Part shown: positions 9,500-18,652 of the stretch, piece after piece
Position numbering within the stretch: position 1 is the first letter of the stretch
Layout of the letters: each line of letters starts with the position of its first letter
The notes under the pieces: model-generated
What the model saw: only the letters and a program-made list of their open reading frames with translations
What the model was told of the DNA's origin: nothing
Database searches by the model: none
Made by a program: the position numbers and the translations under genes
Source: Roseobacter sinensis
GTDB lineage: Bacteria > Pseudomonadota > Alphaproteobacteria > Rhodobacterales > Rhodobacteraceae
Length of the DNA stretch: 64,000 bases
Assembly (NCBI RefSeq): GCF_025755255.1
Contig: NZ_JALIEB010000006.1
Span: 124,001 to 188,000, forward strand
Direction: 5' to 3'

Positions 9500-11593
9500 A
9501 TGCGACTTTACTGTGCGCTAGCGATTGCCGCGACGGCCAGCATGACACAGGCGCAAACCATCACCGAGGAGCAGATCAGGGCCGCCGTCGGGCCCATCGA
9601 TACCGCCGCCATCATCGAAAACGACAGCCATGACCGAAACTGGCTGAACTACGGTCTGAACTATGCCGAGACGCGCTATTCACAGCTCGACGCCATCACG
9701 ACCGAGAACGTGGGTGAATTGGGCCTGGAGTGGTCCTACGATCTGAAATCGCGACGCGGAGTGCAGGCGACACCCATCGTTGTCGACGGGGTCATGTATG
9801 TCACCGCTTCGTGGTCCGTGGTGCACGCGCTCGATGCGCTCACGGGCGCGCCGCTGTGGGTCTATGACCCCGAAGTGCCGGGCGAATTCGCCTCGCGCGG
9901 CTGCTGCGACGTGGTGAACCGCGGCGTGGCGGTCTATGACGGCAAGGTCTATGTGGGCGCCTTCGACGGCTATCTGCATGCCATTGATGCGGCGACGGGC
10001 GAGCAGGTCTGGAAAGTCGACACCATCGAAAACCGCGAGATGTCCTACACCGTCACCGGCGCGCCGCGGATCATCAACGGCAAGGTGATCATCGGCAATG
10101 GGGGCGCCGAGTACGGCGTGCGGGGCTACATCACCGCCTATGATACGACCACTGGCGAAGAAGCGTGGCGCTGGTACACGGTGCCGGGCGATCCCTCGAA
10201 GCCCTTCGAGAATGACGCAATGGAAATGGCCGCAGAGACCTGGGACGCCTCCGCGAACTACTGGGAGGCGGGCGGTGGCGGGACCGTCTGGGATGCGATG
10301 GCCTACGATCCCGAGCTCAACCTGCTCTACATCGGCACCGGGAACGGCTCGCCGTGGAACCAGCATCTGCGCAGCCCGGCGGGCGGAGATAACCTTTTTC
10401 TTGCCTCCATCGTCGCGCTGAATCCCGATACGGGAGAGTATGTCTGGCACTACCAGAACACGCCCGGCGACACCTGGGACTATACCTCGACCCAGCACAT
10501 CATCCTTGCGGATCTGGAGATCGGCGGCGAGATGCGTCAGGTGCTGATGCAGGCGCCAAAGAACGGGTTCTTCTATGTGATCGACCGCACGGACGGCAGC
10601 TTCATCTCGGCGGAGCCCTTCGTCGAGACGACTTGGGCCAAGGCCTATGACGACAGCGGGCGGCCCATCGAAAACCCGGCGGCGCGCTCGAAGGACGAGC
10701 CCTTCGAGACGGTCCCGTCAGCCTACGGGGCGCACAATTGGCACCCGATGAGCTTCAACCCCGACACCGGGCTGGTCTACATCCCCGCGCAGGGCGTGCC
10801 GCTTGTGCAATCCACCGATCCGGGCTGGTCACTCAACTCGCACCAGCCGATGTCGACAATGTCGGGAATGGGGTGGAACCTCGGCTACCTGTTCAATGTG
10901 GTGGCCCCCGAGGCGACGCCCTTTGGCCATCTTCTGGCCTGGGACCCGGTCAATCAACGCGAGGCCTGGCGTGCAGAATATGTCTCGCCTTGGAACGGCG
11001 GCACGCTGACGACAGCTGGCAATCTGGTGTTCCAAGGCACTGCCGATGGCCGGTTCATCGCCTATGACGCAACCACCGGCGAGACGCTCTGGCAGACGCC
11101 CGTGACCTCGGGTGTGGTGGCCGCACCAATGACATGGGAGAAGGACGGAACGCAGTATGTGACCATTGCCGTGGGCTGGGGCGGTGTCTACGGGCTGATG
11201 CAACGCGCAACTGAACGGGTCGGCCCGGGGCGTGTCTTTACATTCCGCGTCGGTGGGACGGCAGAAATGCCGCGCTTCGAGATGTCGGACCGGACCGAGC
11301 TTGTCTCGGGTGTGCCCTATGATCGCGCCCAGGTCGAGGCCGGTCTGGCAACCTATGTTGCCAATTGCCTCTTCTGCCACGGGGTGCCCGGCGTGAACAA
11401 TGGTGGCGCGATCCCCAATCTGGGCTATTCCGCATCCGAAACGCTGGTCAACGCCGATGTCTGGGTGCTGGAAGGTGCGGGCATTCACAACGGCATGCCG
11501 CGGTTCGACGCGCATCTGAGCGAGGCCGACGTGCAGGCCATTCTGGCCTTCATTCAGGGCACGGCGGATGCCGTGCGCGGGGCTGCGCAGTAA
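9500..11593 (+). CDS. PQQ-dependent quinohemoprotein alcohol dehydrogenase (methanol/ethanol family)
   Basis: 697-aa periplasmic enzyme oxidising alcohols to aldehydes, passing electrons through PQQ to an internal heme c. A Sec signal (about 1-18, ending TQAQ) is followed by an eight-blade propeller with tryptophan-docking repeats. The vicinal disulfide that caps PQQ is C135-C136 (RGCCDVV). The catalytic Asp is probably D327 in TWDYTS; the residue two positions on is Thr329, not the Asp found in lanthanide-dependent enzymes, suggesting a calcium enzyme. A C-terminal cytochrome c domain carries CLFCH (623-627) and a candidate axial Met in HNGMPRF. AGGGAGGA precedes the ATG. Confidence 0.93.
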   Translation: MRLYCALAIAATASMTQAQTITEEQIRAAVGPIDTAAIIENDSHDRNWLNYGLNYAETRYSQLDAITTENVGELGLEWSYDLKSRRGVQATPIVVDGVMYVTASWSVVHALDALTGAPLWVYDPEVPGEFASRGCCDVVNRGVAVYDGKVYVGAFDGYLHAIDAATGEQVWKVDTIENREMSYTVTGAPRIINGKVIIGNGGAEYGVRGYITAYDTTTGEEAWRWYTVPGDPSKPFENDAMEMAAETWDASANYWEAGGGGTVWDAMAYDPELNLLYIGTGNGSPWNQHLRSPAGGDNLFLASIVALNPDTGEYVWHYQNTPGDTWDYTSTQHIILADLEIGGEMRQVLMQAPKNGFFYVIDRTDGSFISAEPFVETTWAKAYDDSGRPIENPAARSKDEPFETVPSAYGAHNWHPMSFNPDTGLVYIPAQGVPLVQSTDPGWSLNSHQPMSTMSGMGWNLGYLFNVVAPEATPFGHLLAWDPVNQREAWRAEYVSPWNGGTLTTAGNLVFQGTADGRFIAYDATTGETLWQTPVTSGVVAAPMTWEKDGTQYVTIAVGWGGVYGLMQRATERVGPGRVFTFRVGGTAEMPRFEMSDRTELVSGVPYDRAQVEAGLATYVANCLFCHGVPGVNNGGAIPNLGYSASETLVNADVWVLEGAGIHNGMPRFDAHLSEADVQAILAFIQGTADAVRGAAQ

Positions 11594-11600
11594 CCAAGAT

Positions 11601-11640
11601 CCAAGCCAGGGGCCGTCCGATGACCGGAGGGCCCCCTTGG
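11601..11640 (+). terminator. Long GC-rich hairpin after the PQQ alcohol dehydrogenase
   Basis: CCAAG...GGGGCCGTCCG pairs with CGGAGGGCCCC...CTTGG around an ATGA-containing loop, with one mismatch and a 3-base bulge. It sits 8 bases past the stop. There is no clear T-run, so it may stabilise the 3' end or act as an imperfect terminator. Confidence 0.5.
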
Positions 11641-11723
11641 CATCACTACGGGCTGTGACAGGCGCACCATCATCTCAGTCGACCCCGCCTGACAGGTCAG
11701 CCGCGGTCTGATACGCTGGCCTC

Positions 11724-12347
11724 ATGGCCAAAGCTCTCAGCCAGGATCCGCATCGGACGGCGCAGTTTCAGGAAAAGCAACTCGAGGTCGCCATCGGGCG
11801 GCAGGTGCGCGGCCTGCGCCGGCAGAAGGGCCAGACGATTGCGCAACTCGCGGCCGAGATGGGGATCAGCGAAGGCATGGTCTCGAAGATCGAGAACGGG
11901 CAGGTCTCGCCCTCGCTCTCCATGCTCCAGCGTCTGTCACAGGCGTTTTCGGTGCCTCTCACGGCCTTCTTTCGCGGATACGAAGAACAGCGGCCGGTAA
12001 TGCACGTGAAGGCGGGCGAAGGGATCGAGGCGGAGCGGGCCGGCACCCGCGCCGGGCATCACTACACGCTGTTGGGGTTGCTGAGCGCGCAATCGGCTTC
12101 GGTTATCGTGGAGCCCTACCTGATCACCTTGACCACGGCGTCGGACACGTTCGAGACCTTCCAGCATGACGGCATGGAGTTTCTCTACATGCTCGAAGGC
12201 GAGGTCGTGTATCGCCACGGCACCGATCTCTACCCCCTGAAACCCGGTGACAGCCTGTTTTTCGACGCGGATGCCCCGCATGGGCCGGAAAGCTTGATGT
12301 CCCTGCCGGCACGCTTCCTGTCGATCATCTGCTACTCAAAGGAATGA
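11724..12347 (+). CDS. XRE-family regulator with C-terminal cupin domain
   Basis: 207-aa regulator: HTH_3 at ~27-80 (IAQLAAEMGISEGMVSKIENGQVSPS) and a cupin_2 sensor at ~120-200 (YMLEGEVVYRHG, LKPGDSLFFDADAPHGPE). Such XRE-cupin proteins (PuuR/SutR-like) usually repress catabolic genes and sense a small molecule in the cupin barrel. It lies 108 bases ahead of the mgsABC-gmaS like operon on the same strand, and related regulators commonly accompany glutamine-synthetase-like amine genes. It is therefore the likely local controller. No strong ribosome site is visible. Confidence 0.85.
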   Translation: MAKALSQDPHRTAQFQEKQLEVAIGRQVRGLRRQKGQTIAQLAAEMGISEGMVSKIENGQVSPSLSMLQRLSQAFSVPLTAFFRGYEEQRPVMHVKAGEGIEAERAGTRAGHHYTLLGLLSAQSASVIVEPYLITLTTASDTFETFQHDGMEFLYMLEGEVVYRHGTDLYPLKPGDSLFFDADAPHGPESLMSLPARFLSIICYSKE

Positions 12348-12381
12348 TCAGCGCCAAAAATTTCTGCAAAAGAATAAAATC

Positions 12382-12394
12382 TTCTCTTTGAGAA
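12382..12394 (+). promoter_or_regulatory. AT-rich promoter region with TTCTC-TTT-GAGAA palindrome
   Basis: An A/T-rich stretch (12356-12400) unlike the GC-rich surroundings contains a perfect 5-base inverted repeat, TTCTC/GAGAA, 60 bases before the amidotransferase start. It is a candidate binding site for the upstream XRE-cupin protein. No transcription start is known. Confidence 0.35.
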
Positions 12395-12455
12395 AACCTC
12401 TCTGGACCGTTTGCGGGTGGCTGCTACCCTGCAATTCGAGGTGCAAGGGGGCGAT

Positions 12456-13334
12456 ATGTGCGGGATCGTTGGGCTGTTTCTGAAGGACAGGGCGCTCGAG
12501 CCAAGGCTGGGTGAGTTGCTGACCGGCATGCTTGTCACCATGTCGGATCGGGGCCCGGACAGCGCCGGCATCGCGATTTACCGCAATCTAAGTGACGGGC
12601 AGGCGAAGATCACCGTACAGTCGGCTCGCCCAGAAGAGGAGTTTGCCGGCCTGGGCGACGCCCTCGATGCAGACATCACGATCTCTGATACCCATGCGAT
12701 CCTCTTGGTTGCCGAGAGCCGGGTGACGGAGGTCATGAACACCCTTCGCGAGCGGCACCCCGGGGTCCGTATCATGTCGCGGGGTGCCGCCATCGAGATC
12801 TACAAGGAGACGGGGCTGCCCCGGACGGTCGCCGACCGCTTCGACATCCCGGCGCTCGCGGGCAGTCACGGGATCGGGCATACACGGATGGCCACCGAGA
12901 GTGCGGTGACCACGCTCGGCGCGCATCCGTTCTCGACCGGACCGGACCAGTGCCTTGTGCACAACGGATCGCTGTCGAACCACAACCGGCTGCGCCGCAA
13001 GCTCGCCCGGCGCGGTGTGCGGGTCGAGACCGAGAACGACAGCGAGGTGGCCGCGGCGTATCTCACCGACCGGATGGCGCAGGGCGATGATCTGGGCGCG
13101 GCTTTGCAGGCCAGCCTGGATGCGCTCGACGGGTTCTACACCTTTGTCGTCGGCACGCAGCAGGGCTTCGGTGTGCTGCGCGACCCCATCGCGTGCAAAC
13201 CGGCGGTCCTTGCCGAAACGGAGCAATTCGTGGCCTTCGGATCCGAATACCGCGCGCTGGCGGATCTTCCGGGCATTGCCGCGGCCAAGGTGTGGGAGCC
13301 CGAGCCCGCAAGAGTTTATTTCTGGGAGCACTGA
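12456..13334 (+). CDS. mgsA: Class II glutamine amidotransferase subunit of N-methylglutamate synthase-like complex
   Basis: 292-aa glutaminase subunit. The start at 12456 puts Cys2 (MCGIVGLF) at the N-terminus, where the Ntn-type amidotransferase nucleophile must be; longer starts would bury it. Glutamine-site motifs are visible (GHTRMATES, LVHNGSLSNH, ENDSEVAA). It corresponds to the first part of glutamate synthase, and to MgsA/GlxB when encoded separately. The stop overlaps the next ATG (TGATG), so the three subunits are coupled. In methylamine users the complex makes N-methylglutamate; other amine or glutamate roles are possible. Confidence 0.85.
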   Translation: MCGIVGLFLKDRALEPRLGELLTGMLVTMSDRGPDSAGIAIYRNLSDGQAKITVQSARPEEEFAGLGDALDADITISDTHAILLVAESRVTEVMNTLRERHPGVRIMSRGAAIEIYKETGLPRTVADRFDIPALAGSHGIGHTRMATESAVTTLGAHPFSTGPDQCLVHNGSLSNHNRLRRKLARRGVRVETENDSEVAAAYLTDRMAQGDDLGAALQASLDALDGFYTFVVGTQQGFGVLRDPIACKPAVLAETEQFVAFGSEYRALADLPGIAAAKVWEPEPARVYFWEH

Positions 13335-14017
13335 TGCAACAGCTCGATCTGGACCGGCAGAGCCTGCGCGAGGTGAATGCAACGCTTCAGGCGCAGTCCG
13401 ACCACACGAACCAGCCGATGTGGGAGATCGTGAACCCGAAAGGTGCCCACGCCATCGCCTGCGGGCTGGACGCCGATCTCGATGTGACCATCCGAGGCTC
13501 CGCGGGGTACTATTGCGGCGGCATGAACAAGCGCGCGACGATCCGTGTCGAGGGGTCGGCCGGGCCGGGACTGTGTGAAAACATGATGTCGGGCGTGACG
13601 GTCGTCGACGGCGACGCCAGCCAATACGCCGGGGCAACCGGCCGCGGCGGGCTGCTGGTGATCAAGGGCAATGCCGCCAGCCGCTGCGGCATCTCGATGA
13701 AGGGGATCGACATCGTCGTGCATGGAAACATCGGGCACATGAGCGCCTTCATGGCGCAAGCCGGAACGCTGGTGGTCTGTGGCGATGCCGGTGAGGCCCT
13801 CGGCGACAGCATCTACGAGGCACAGCTTTTCGTCCGGGGCTCGGTTGCCTCATTGGGTGCGGATTGCATCGAGAAAGAGATGCGTGCCGAGCATCTGGAG
13901 CGGCTGGCAGCGCTTCTCGAAGCGGCGGGCAGCACCACAGACCCGGCGTCGTTCCGGCGCTATGGCTCGGCGCGCACGCTCTACAATTTCGACATCGACA
14001 ATGCGGGAGCCTATTGA
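13334..14017 (+). CDS. mgsB: GXGXG-domain subunit of N-methylglutamate synthase-like complex
   Basis: 227-aa protein equal to the C-terminal beta-helix (GXGXG) domain of glutamate synthase. The repeat appears as GSAGYYCGGMN, GSAGPGLCENM, GATGRGGLLVIKG and GNIGHMSAFMAQAG. In glutamate synthase this domain is structural and holds the enzyme together; here it is a separate chain, as in MgsB and GlxC. It overlaps both neighbours by one base (TGATG on each side). Its N-terminal ~35 residues are outside the repeat. Confidence 0.87.
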   Translation: MQQLDLDRQSLREVNATLQAQSDHTNQPMWEIVNPKGAHAIACGLDADLDVTIRGSAGYYCGGMNKRATIRVEGSAGPGLCENMMSGVTVVDGDASQYAGATGRGGLLVIKGNAASRCGISMKGIDIVVHGNIGHMSAFMAQAGTLVVCGDAGEALGDSIYEAQLFVRGSVASLGADCIEKEMRAEHLERLAALLEAAGSTTDPASFRRYGSARTLYNFDIDNAGAY

Positions 14018-15351
14018 TGGAGCGGACGCCGAGAACCCATCCCGTCAAATCCTGGACCTTCGACGACTACACCAGCTCCTATATCCGGCGCGCGGCGGCG
14101 ACCGGGATCTATGACATCCGCGGGGGCGGATCGAAGCGCCGGCTGCCGCATTTCGACGATCTGCTGTTTCTGGGTGCTTCGATGTCGCGCTATCCGCTTG
14201 AAGGCTACCGCGAGACCTGCGGCACTGCGGTGACGCTGGGCACGCGCCATGCGAAACATCCGATCGAGCTCGATATTCCGATCACCATCGCCGGGATGAG
14301 CTTCGGCGCGCTCTCGGGACCGGCCAAGGAGGCGCTGGGGCGCGGCGCCTCTGCCGCGGGCACCTCGACGACGACCGGCGATGGCGGCATGACGGCGGAG
14401 GAGCGCGCGCATTCGACCAAGCTGGTCTACCAGTATCTGCCATCGCGCTACGGGATGAACCCGGATGATCTGCGCAAGGCCGATGCCATCGAGATCGTGG
14501 TCGGGCAGGGGGCGAAGCCCGGCGGGGGCGGCATGCTGTTGGGGCAGAAGATCAGTGATCGCGTGGCCGAGATGCGGACCCTGCCCAAGGGCATCGACCA
14601 GCGGTCCGCCTGCCGTCACCCGGATTGGACCGGTCCCGACGATTTGGAGATCAAGATCCTCGAACTGCGCGAAATCACCAGCTGGCGTGTGCCGATCTTC
14701 GTCAAGGTGGGCGGCGCGCGGCCTTTCTTCGACACCACTCTGGCGGTGAAGGCCGGTGCCGATGTCGTGGTGCTCGATGGGATGCAGGGGGGCACGGCGG
14801 CGACGCAGGATGTGTTCATCGAACATGTGGGGCTGCCGACGCTGGCCTGTATTCGCCCCGCGGTCCAGGCGCTTCAGGACCTTGACGTCCATCGCGAAGT
14901 TCAACTGGTGGTCTCCGGTGGGGTGCGGACGGGCGCCGATGTCGCCAAGGCGCTCGCGCTGGGGGCGGATGCGGTCTCCATCGGGTCTGCGGCCCTGATC
15001 GCGCTTGGCGACAACGACCCGGCACTTGAGGAAGAGTACCGCAAGCTTGGCACGACCGCCGGTGCCTATGACGACTGGCACGAAGGCAATGACCCCGCGG
15101 GCATCACGACCCAGGACCCGGTTCTGGCCGCCCGGCTCGACCCGATCCAGGCGGGTCGGCGCCTGACCAACTACCTCAAGGTGATGACGCTCGAGGCGCA
15201 GACGATTGCGCGCGCAAACGGCAAGAGCCACGTTCTGAATCTCGAGCCGGAAGACCTCTGCGCGCTGACGGTGGAAGCGGCGGCCATGGCGGGCGTGCCG
15301 CTCGCCGGCACAAGCTGGATACCCGGCACAACACACGGAGACGACATATGA
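14017..15351 (+). CDS. mgsC: FMN-binding glutamate-synthase-like subunit (N-methylglutamate synthase)
   Basis: 444-aa catalytic subunit with the FMN TIM barrel of glutamate synthase. Family blocks include MSFGALSGPAKEALG, GDGGMTAEE, GQGAKPGGGG, VDGMQGGTAATQ-type substrate loop (seen as LDGMQGGTAATQD) and VSGGVRTGADVAKALALGADAVSIG. The later cysteine-rich iron-sulfur cluster pattern of GltB is not obvious. MgsC and GlxD are the close family names. It starts inside the mgsB stop and its own stop overlaps the gmaS ATG (ATGA), giving four coupled genes. The amine substrate is inferred, not seen. Confidence 0.87.
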   Translation: MERTPRTHPVKSWTFDDYTSSYIRRAAATGIYDIRGGGSKRRLPHFDDLLFLGASMSRYPLEGYRETCGTAVTLGTRHAKHPIELDIPITIAGMSFGALSGPAKEALGRGASAAGTSTTTGDGGMTAEERAHSTKLVYQYLPSRYGMNPDDLRKADAIEIVVGQGAKPGGGGMLLGQKISDRVAEMRTLPKGIDQRSACRHPDWTGPDDLEIKILELREITSWRVPIFVKVGGARPFFDTTLAVKAGADVVVLDGMQGGTAATQDVFIEHVGLPTLACIRPAVQALQDLDVHREVQLVVSGGVRTGADVAKALALGADAVSIGSAALIALGDNDPALEEEYRKLGTTAGAYDDWHEGNDPAGITTQDPVLAARLDPIQAGRRLTNYLKVMTLEAQTIARANGKSHVLNLEPEDLCALTVEAAAMAGVPLAGTSWIPGTTHGDDI

Positions 15352-16649
15352 CGGATCTCGCACAATGGGCGGCTGAGAAGGGCGTTCGGTTCTTTCTATG
15401 TAATTTCACCGACCTCTTCGGTGTCCAGCGGGCCAAGCTGGTTCCGGCCGAGGCGATTGCCGGAGCGCAGAGCGGTGGGGCCGGTTTTGCGGGCTTTGCC
15501 GCCTGGCTCGACATGACGCCCGCCCATCCGGACATGCTGGTGATGCCGGATGCGGGCAGCGTCATGCAACTGCCTTGGAAGCCGGAGCTGGCCTGGGTCG
15601 CGGGCGATCCCTGGATGGACGGCGCGCCCGTCACCCAGGCTCCGCGGCTGGTGCTGAAAGAGCTGATCCGGAAGGCGGACGGGATGGGCCTGATGATGCA
15701 GTCCGGCGTGGAGCCCGAGTTCCACCTGATCAATGCCGATGGCTCCGCGATCTCGGACGACCGCGATATCCAGGAAAAGCCCTGCTACGATCAATCGGCG
15801 CTGATGCGGCGCTATGACTTGATCGCCGAGATCTGCTCGACCATGATCGCGCTTGGATGGAAGCCCTATCAGAACGATCACGAGGACGCGAACGGGCAGT
15901 TCGAGATCAACTGGGACTTCGGCCCCTGTCTGCAGACCGCCGACCGGCACGCCTTCTTCAAGTTCATGGTTAAGGAGGTCGCCGAGAAACACGGGTTGCG
16001 GGCCACCTTCATGCCCAAGCCGTTCTCCGATCTGACCGGCAACGGCTGCCATGTGCACCATTCCCTCTGGTCGGCCGAGGGACAGACCTGCGTCTTTGAC
16101 GGCGAGGACGAGATGGGCCTGTCGGAAACCGCCTATCATTTCCTGGGCGGTCTGATGGCGCATGGGCAGGCGATCTGCGCCATCACCAACCCGACCGTGA
16201 ATAGCTACAAGCGGATCAATGCGCCCGAAACGGTCTCGGGTGCCACCTGGTCACCGCAGTCGGTGACCTATGGCGGCAACAATCGCACCCATATGGTGCG
16301 GATCCCGGACGGCGGGCGGCTCGAGCTGCGTCTGGGCGACGGCGCGGCGAACCCCTATCTTTTGCAGGCGGTGCTGCTGGCCGCGGGGCTCGACGGGTTG
16401 GAGCGCAAGCTGGACCCGGGCAAGCGGCTCGACATCGACATGTATAGCGAAGGCCACAAGGCGCGCGGCGCCAAGAAGCTGCCGCTGAACATGCTGGACG
16501 CGCTGCGCGCCTTCGAGAAGGACAAGACCTTGACCGCGCTCATGGGGGATACGTTCTCGCGCGCCTACGTCAAGCTCAGGACGCGGGAGTGGAACCAGTA
16601 TTGCCAGCATCTCACCGAGTGGGAGCGCGACGCGACGCTGGACTGCTGA
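15348..16649 (+). CDS. gmaS: Glutamine-synthetase-like gamma-glutamylmethylamide synthetase (GmaS/GlnT)
   Basis: 433-aa ATP-dependent ligase joining an amine (methylamine) or ammonia to glutamate. It has the glutamine synthetase N-terminal beta-grasp (FTDLFGVQRAKLVP) and catalytic domain blocks SGVEPEFHLI, NDHEDANGQFEINW, MPKPFSDLTGNGCHVHHS, ITNPTVNSYKRINAP and NNRTHMVRIP. Length and sequence type fit GmaS/GlnT rather than the ~470-aa GlnA. Its fusion by overlap to mgsABC is the order expected for the indirect methylamine pathway, but the mgdABCD dehydrogenase genes do not follow. GlnT-GlxBCD of rhizobia has the same makeup, so a role in ammonium or another amine cannot be excluded. Confidence 0.85.
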   Translation: MTDLAQWAAEKGVRFFLCNFTDLFGVQRAKLVPAEAIAGAQSGGAGFAGFAAWLDMTPAHPDMLVMPDAGSVMQLPWKPELAWVAGDPWMDGAPVTQAPRLVLKELIRKADGMGLMMQSGVEPEFHLINADGSAISDDRDIQEKPCYDQSALMRRYDLIAEICSTMIALGWKPYQNDHEDANGQFEINWDFGPCLQTADRHAFFKFMVKEVAEKHGLRATFMPKPFSDLTGNGCHVHHSLWSAEGQTCVFDGEDEMGLSETAYHFLGGLMAHGQAICAITNPTVNSYKRINAPETVSGATWSPQSVTYGGNNRTHMVRIPDGGRLELRLGDGAANPYLLQAVLLAAGLDGLERKLDPGKRLDIDMYSEGHKARGAKKLPLNMLDALRAFEKDKTLTALMGDTFSRAYVKLRTREWNQYCQHLTEWERDATLDC

Positions 16650-16969
16650 CGCCGGCCGCACGAGGGCGGCGCTGACCCGAACGGCGCCGGGCGTCAAGAC
16701 CATTTGCAGCCGCTGTGCTGCGGAATTTGGCCGAAGCTACGCCGAAATCCGCGCAAGAGAACGCCTCTGCACCCCCTCAGCTGCATTTTTCGCAGACGCT
16801 GCGCGCTGCGTGCCTAAAGTACTGCCGGGTATGGGGGCTGCGGCTGCGGCCCTTGAGGGTCTTGCGGAGTCTTTGTGGTCAGCGCGGTTTTGGGTGAGAC
16901 GGTCTTGCAGCACCGGATGGCCGATGGCGTGATGGCGCCTCGGGCGCGCCGCGACGGTGGGCGCGCGCG
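16650..16969 (+). other. Intergenic region between gmaS and the secretion ABC gene
   Basis: No gene supported. Short GC-rich inverted repeats follow the gmaS stop (for example GCAGC/GCTGC near 16706-16721), which could end that operon. Nothing resembling a strong promoter or riboswitch was recognised before the ABC gene. Confidence 0.5.
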
Positions 16970-18652
16970 ATGACCGAGCAGAGCCGCGATGCCGCCGAGA
17001 CGGCACAACCGCGGATGGTGCCGCTTTCCTGGTTCGGCCAGACGCTGTGGAAGTTTACGCCACTCTACGTCGAGCTGGTGTTCCTTGCGATCTGCATCCG
17101 GCTCCTGGGGCTGGTCGAGCCGTTCATCTTCCAGGTCATCATCGACCGGATCTTGCCCTTCCAGCGCGAGGCCACGCTGATTGTCGTCATGGCGGTCTTC
17201 GCCGCCGTCAGCGTGTTTCACATCGGGTTCAACATCCTGTCGAGCCTTCTGGGCATGCTCACCGCCAATCGGGTCACGCGCGAGCTTGGCAGCCGGATTT
17301 TCGAACATCTCTTCCGGCTGCCCTACAGCCACTTCCGCAAATGGCCGGTCGGCGAGACGATCGCCCGGGTCAGCGAGACCGATACGATCCGCGCCTTTCT
17401 GGTCGGGACCACGACGGGCGTGGTTCTGGACCTGCTGTTCGTCGTGATCTACCTCGGCGTCCTCTATACGCTCTCGCCGCTGCTGACGGCCATTGTCGTG
17501 GCCTCGCTGCCCTTGCAGGCCTTCGTCTATTTCATCTTCGGTCCCTTCCTGCGGCGGCGGCTCCGCGTGCAGTTCGACGCCGGGGCGCGGCACCAGTCGC
17601 GCATGGTCGAAAGCATCGGGGGCATCGCATCGGTCAAGGCGCTGAGTGCCGAGGACAAGATGCTCGGCGGGCTGCGCGAGACCCTCGGCGATACGCTCGA
17701 TGCGGGCCTGCGGGTGGGCAAGCTGCGGATCGCGAGCAGCAACCTGATTTATGCGGTCAGCCAGACGCTGACCATTCTCATCATCTTCATCGGCGCGCGC
17801 GAGGTCTTCGCCGGTGCGCTCACGCTGGGACAGCTGATCGCATTTCACCTGATTGCCGAAAAGGTCGCCTCGCCGATCAGCAATTTCTCGGGGCTCTGGG
17901 AGAAATGGCAGAACATCAAGATCTCGCGGCAGCGGCTGGGGGATATCCTGCTCTCCGAGCCCGAGGCCTTCGAGGCGCTGCCGCGCCTGCCAGCCGATGT
18001 GGAGCCGGAGCTGCGCTTCGAGCAGGTGGATTTCGCCTATCAGCCGGGCACGCCGATCCTGACGGAGTTCTCCTTTACCGCCAAGGCGCGCAGCCTGTCG
18101 CTGGTCATCGGGCCCTCCGGCATCGGCAAGAGCACCTTCGGTCGCCTGGCCTCGGGCATCGAGGCGCCGACGGGCGGGCGGATCACGCTCGATGGGCATG
18201 ACATCTCTGAGCACGAGCCGCACGACGTCCGCACCAGGATCGCCTATGTCCCTCAGGAACCTTACCTTTTCTCCGGAACCGTGCGCGAGAACCTGTCGCT
18301 GAACGTGGGTGCGGACGTCAGCGAGGCGGTCATCGCCGATGCCCTGCGAACCGCCGCGGCCGATGCGATGGTCGCGCGCCTGCCGCTGGGGCTCGACACC
18401 CAGGTGGGCGAGCGCGGTGCAGCTCTGTCCGGCGGGCAGCGTCAGCGCATCGCGATGGCCCGTTCGCTGCTCAACGCGCCCCGGGTTCTGATCCTGGACG
18501 AGCCGACCAGCGCGCTGGACGGGGCCGCGCAGGCGCAGATGGTGGCCGAGATCGAACGGCTGAAAGCGACCATGACCGTGATCGTGATCACCCATCGGCC
18601 GGACGTCTTCGCGACCCCGGATCAGGTCATCGACTTCGAGGCCCTGAGATGA
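16970..18652 (+). CDS. Type I secretion ABC transporter (HlyB/PrtD-like, no peptidase domain)
   Basis: 560-aa inner-membrane exporter half. Six TM segments lie within ~30-300, followed by an ATPase with Walker A GPSGIGKST (K387), signature LSGGQRQR and Walker B VLILDEPTSALD. The TM block and the RQRLGDIL motif before the ATPase match HlyB-type proteins. It starts directly with the TM domain, so it lacks both the C39 peptidase and the C39-like domain carried by many bacteriocin or RTX exporters. HlyD overlaps its stop (ATGA). The substrate may be encoded by the convergent genes at 20-22 kb (inference). No TolC-like gene is in the window. Confidence 0.9.
   Translation: MTEQSRDAAETAQPRMVPLSWFGQTLWKFTPLYVELVFLAICIRLLGLVEPFIFQVIIDRILPFQREATLIVVMAVFAAVSVFHIGFNILSSLLGMLTANRVTRELGSRIFEHLFRLPYSHFRKWPVGETIARVSETDTIRAFLVGTTTGVVLDLLFVVIYLGVLYTLSPLLTAIVVASLPLQAFVYFIFGPFLRRRLRVQFDAGARHQSRMVESIGGIASVKALSAEDKMLGGLRETLGDTLDAGLRVGKLRIASSNLIYAVSQTLTILIIFIGAREVFAGALTLGQLIAFHLIAEKVASPISNFSGLWEKWQNIKISRQRLGDILLSEPEAFEALPRLPADVEPELRFEQVDFAYQPGTPILTEFSFTAKARSLSLVIGPSGIGKSTFGRLASGIEAPTGGRITLDGHDISEHEPHDVRTRIAYVPQEPYLFSGTVRENLSLNVGADVSEAVIADALRTAAADAMVARLPLGLDTQVGERGAALSGGQRQRIAMARSLLNAPRVLILDEPTSALDGAAQAQMVAEIERLKATMTVIVITHRPDVFATPDQVIDFEALR

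Noticed and set aside
15348-16649. Housekeeping glutamine synthetase GlnA
   Set aside because: Shorter than GlnA and embedded in an mgsABC-like operon; sequence style fits GmaS/GlnT.
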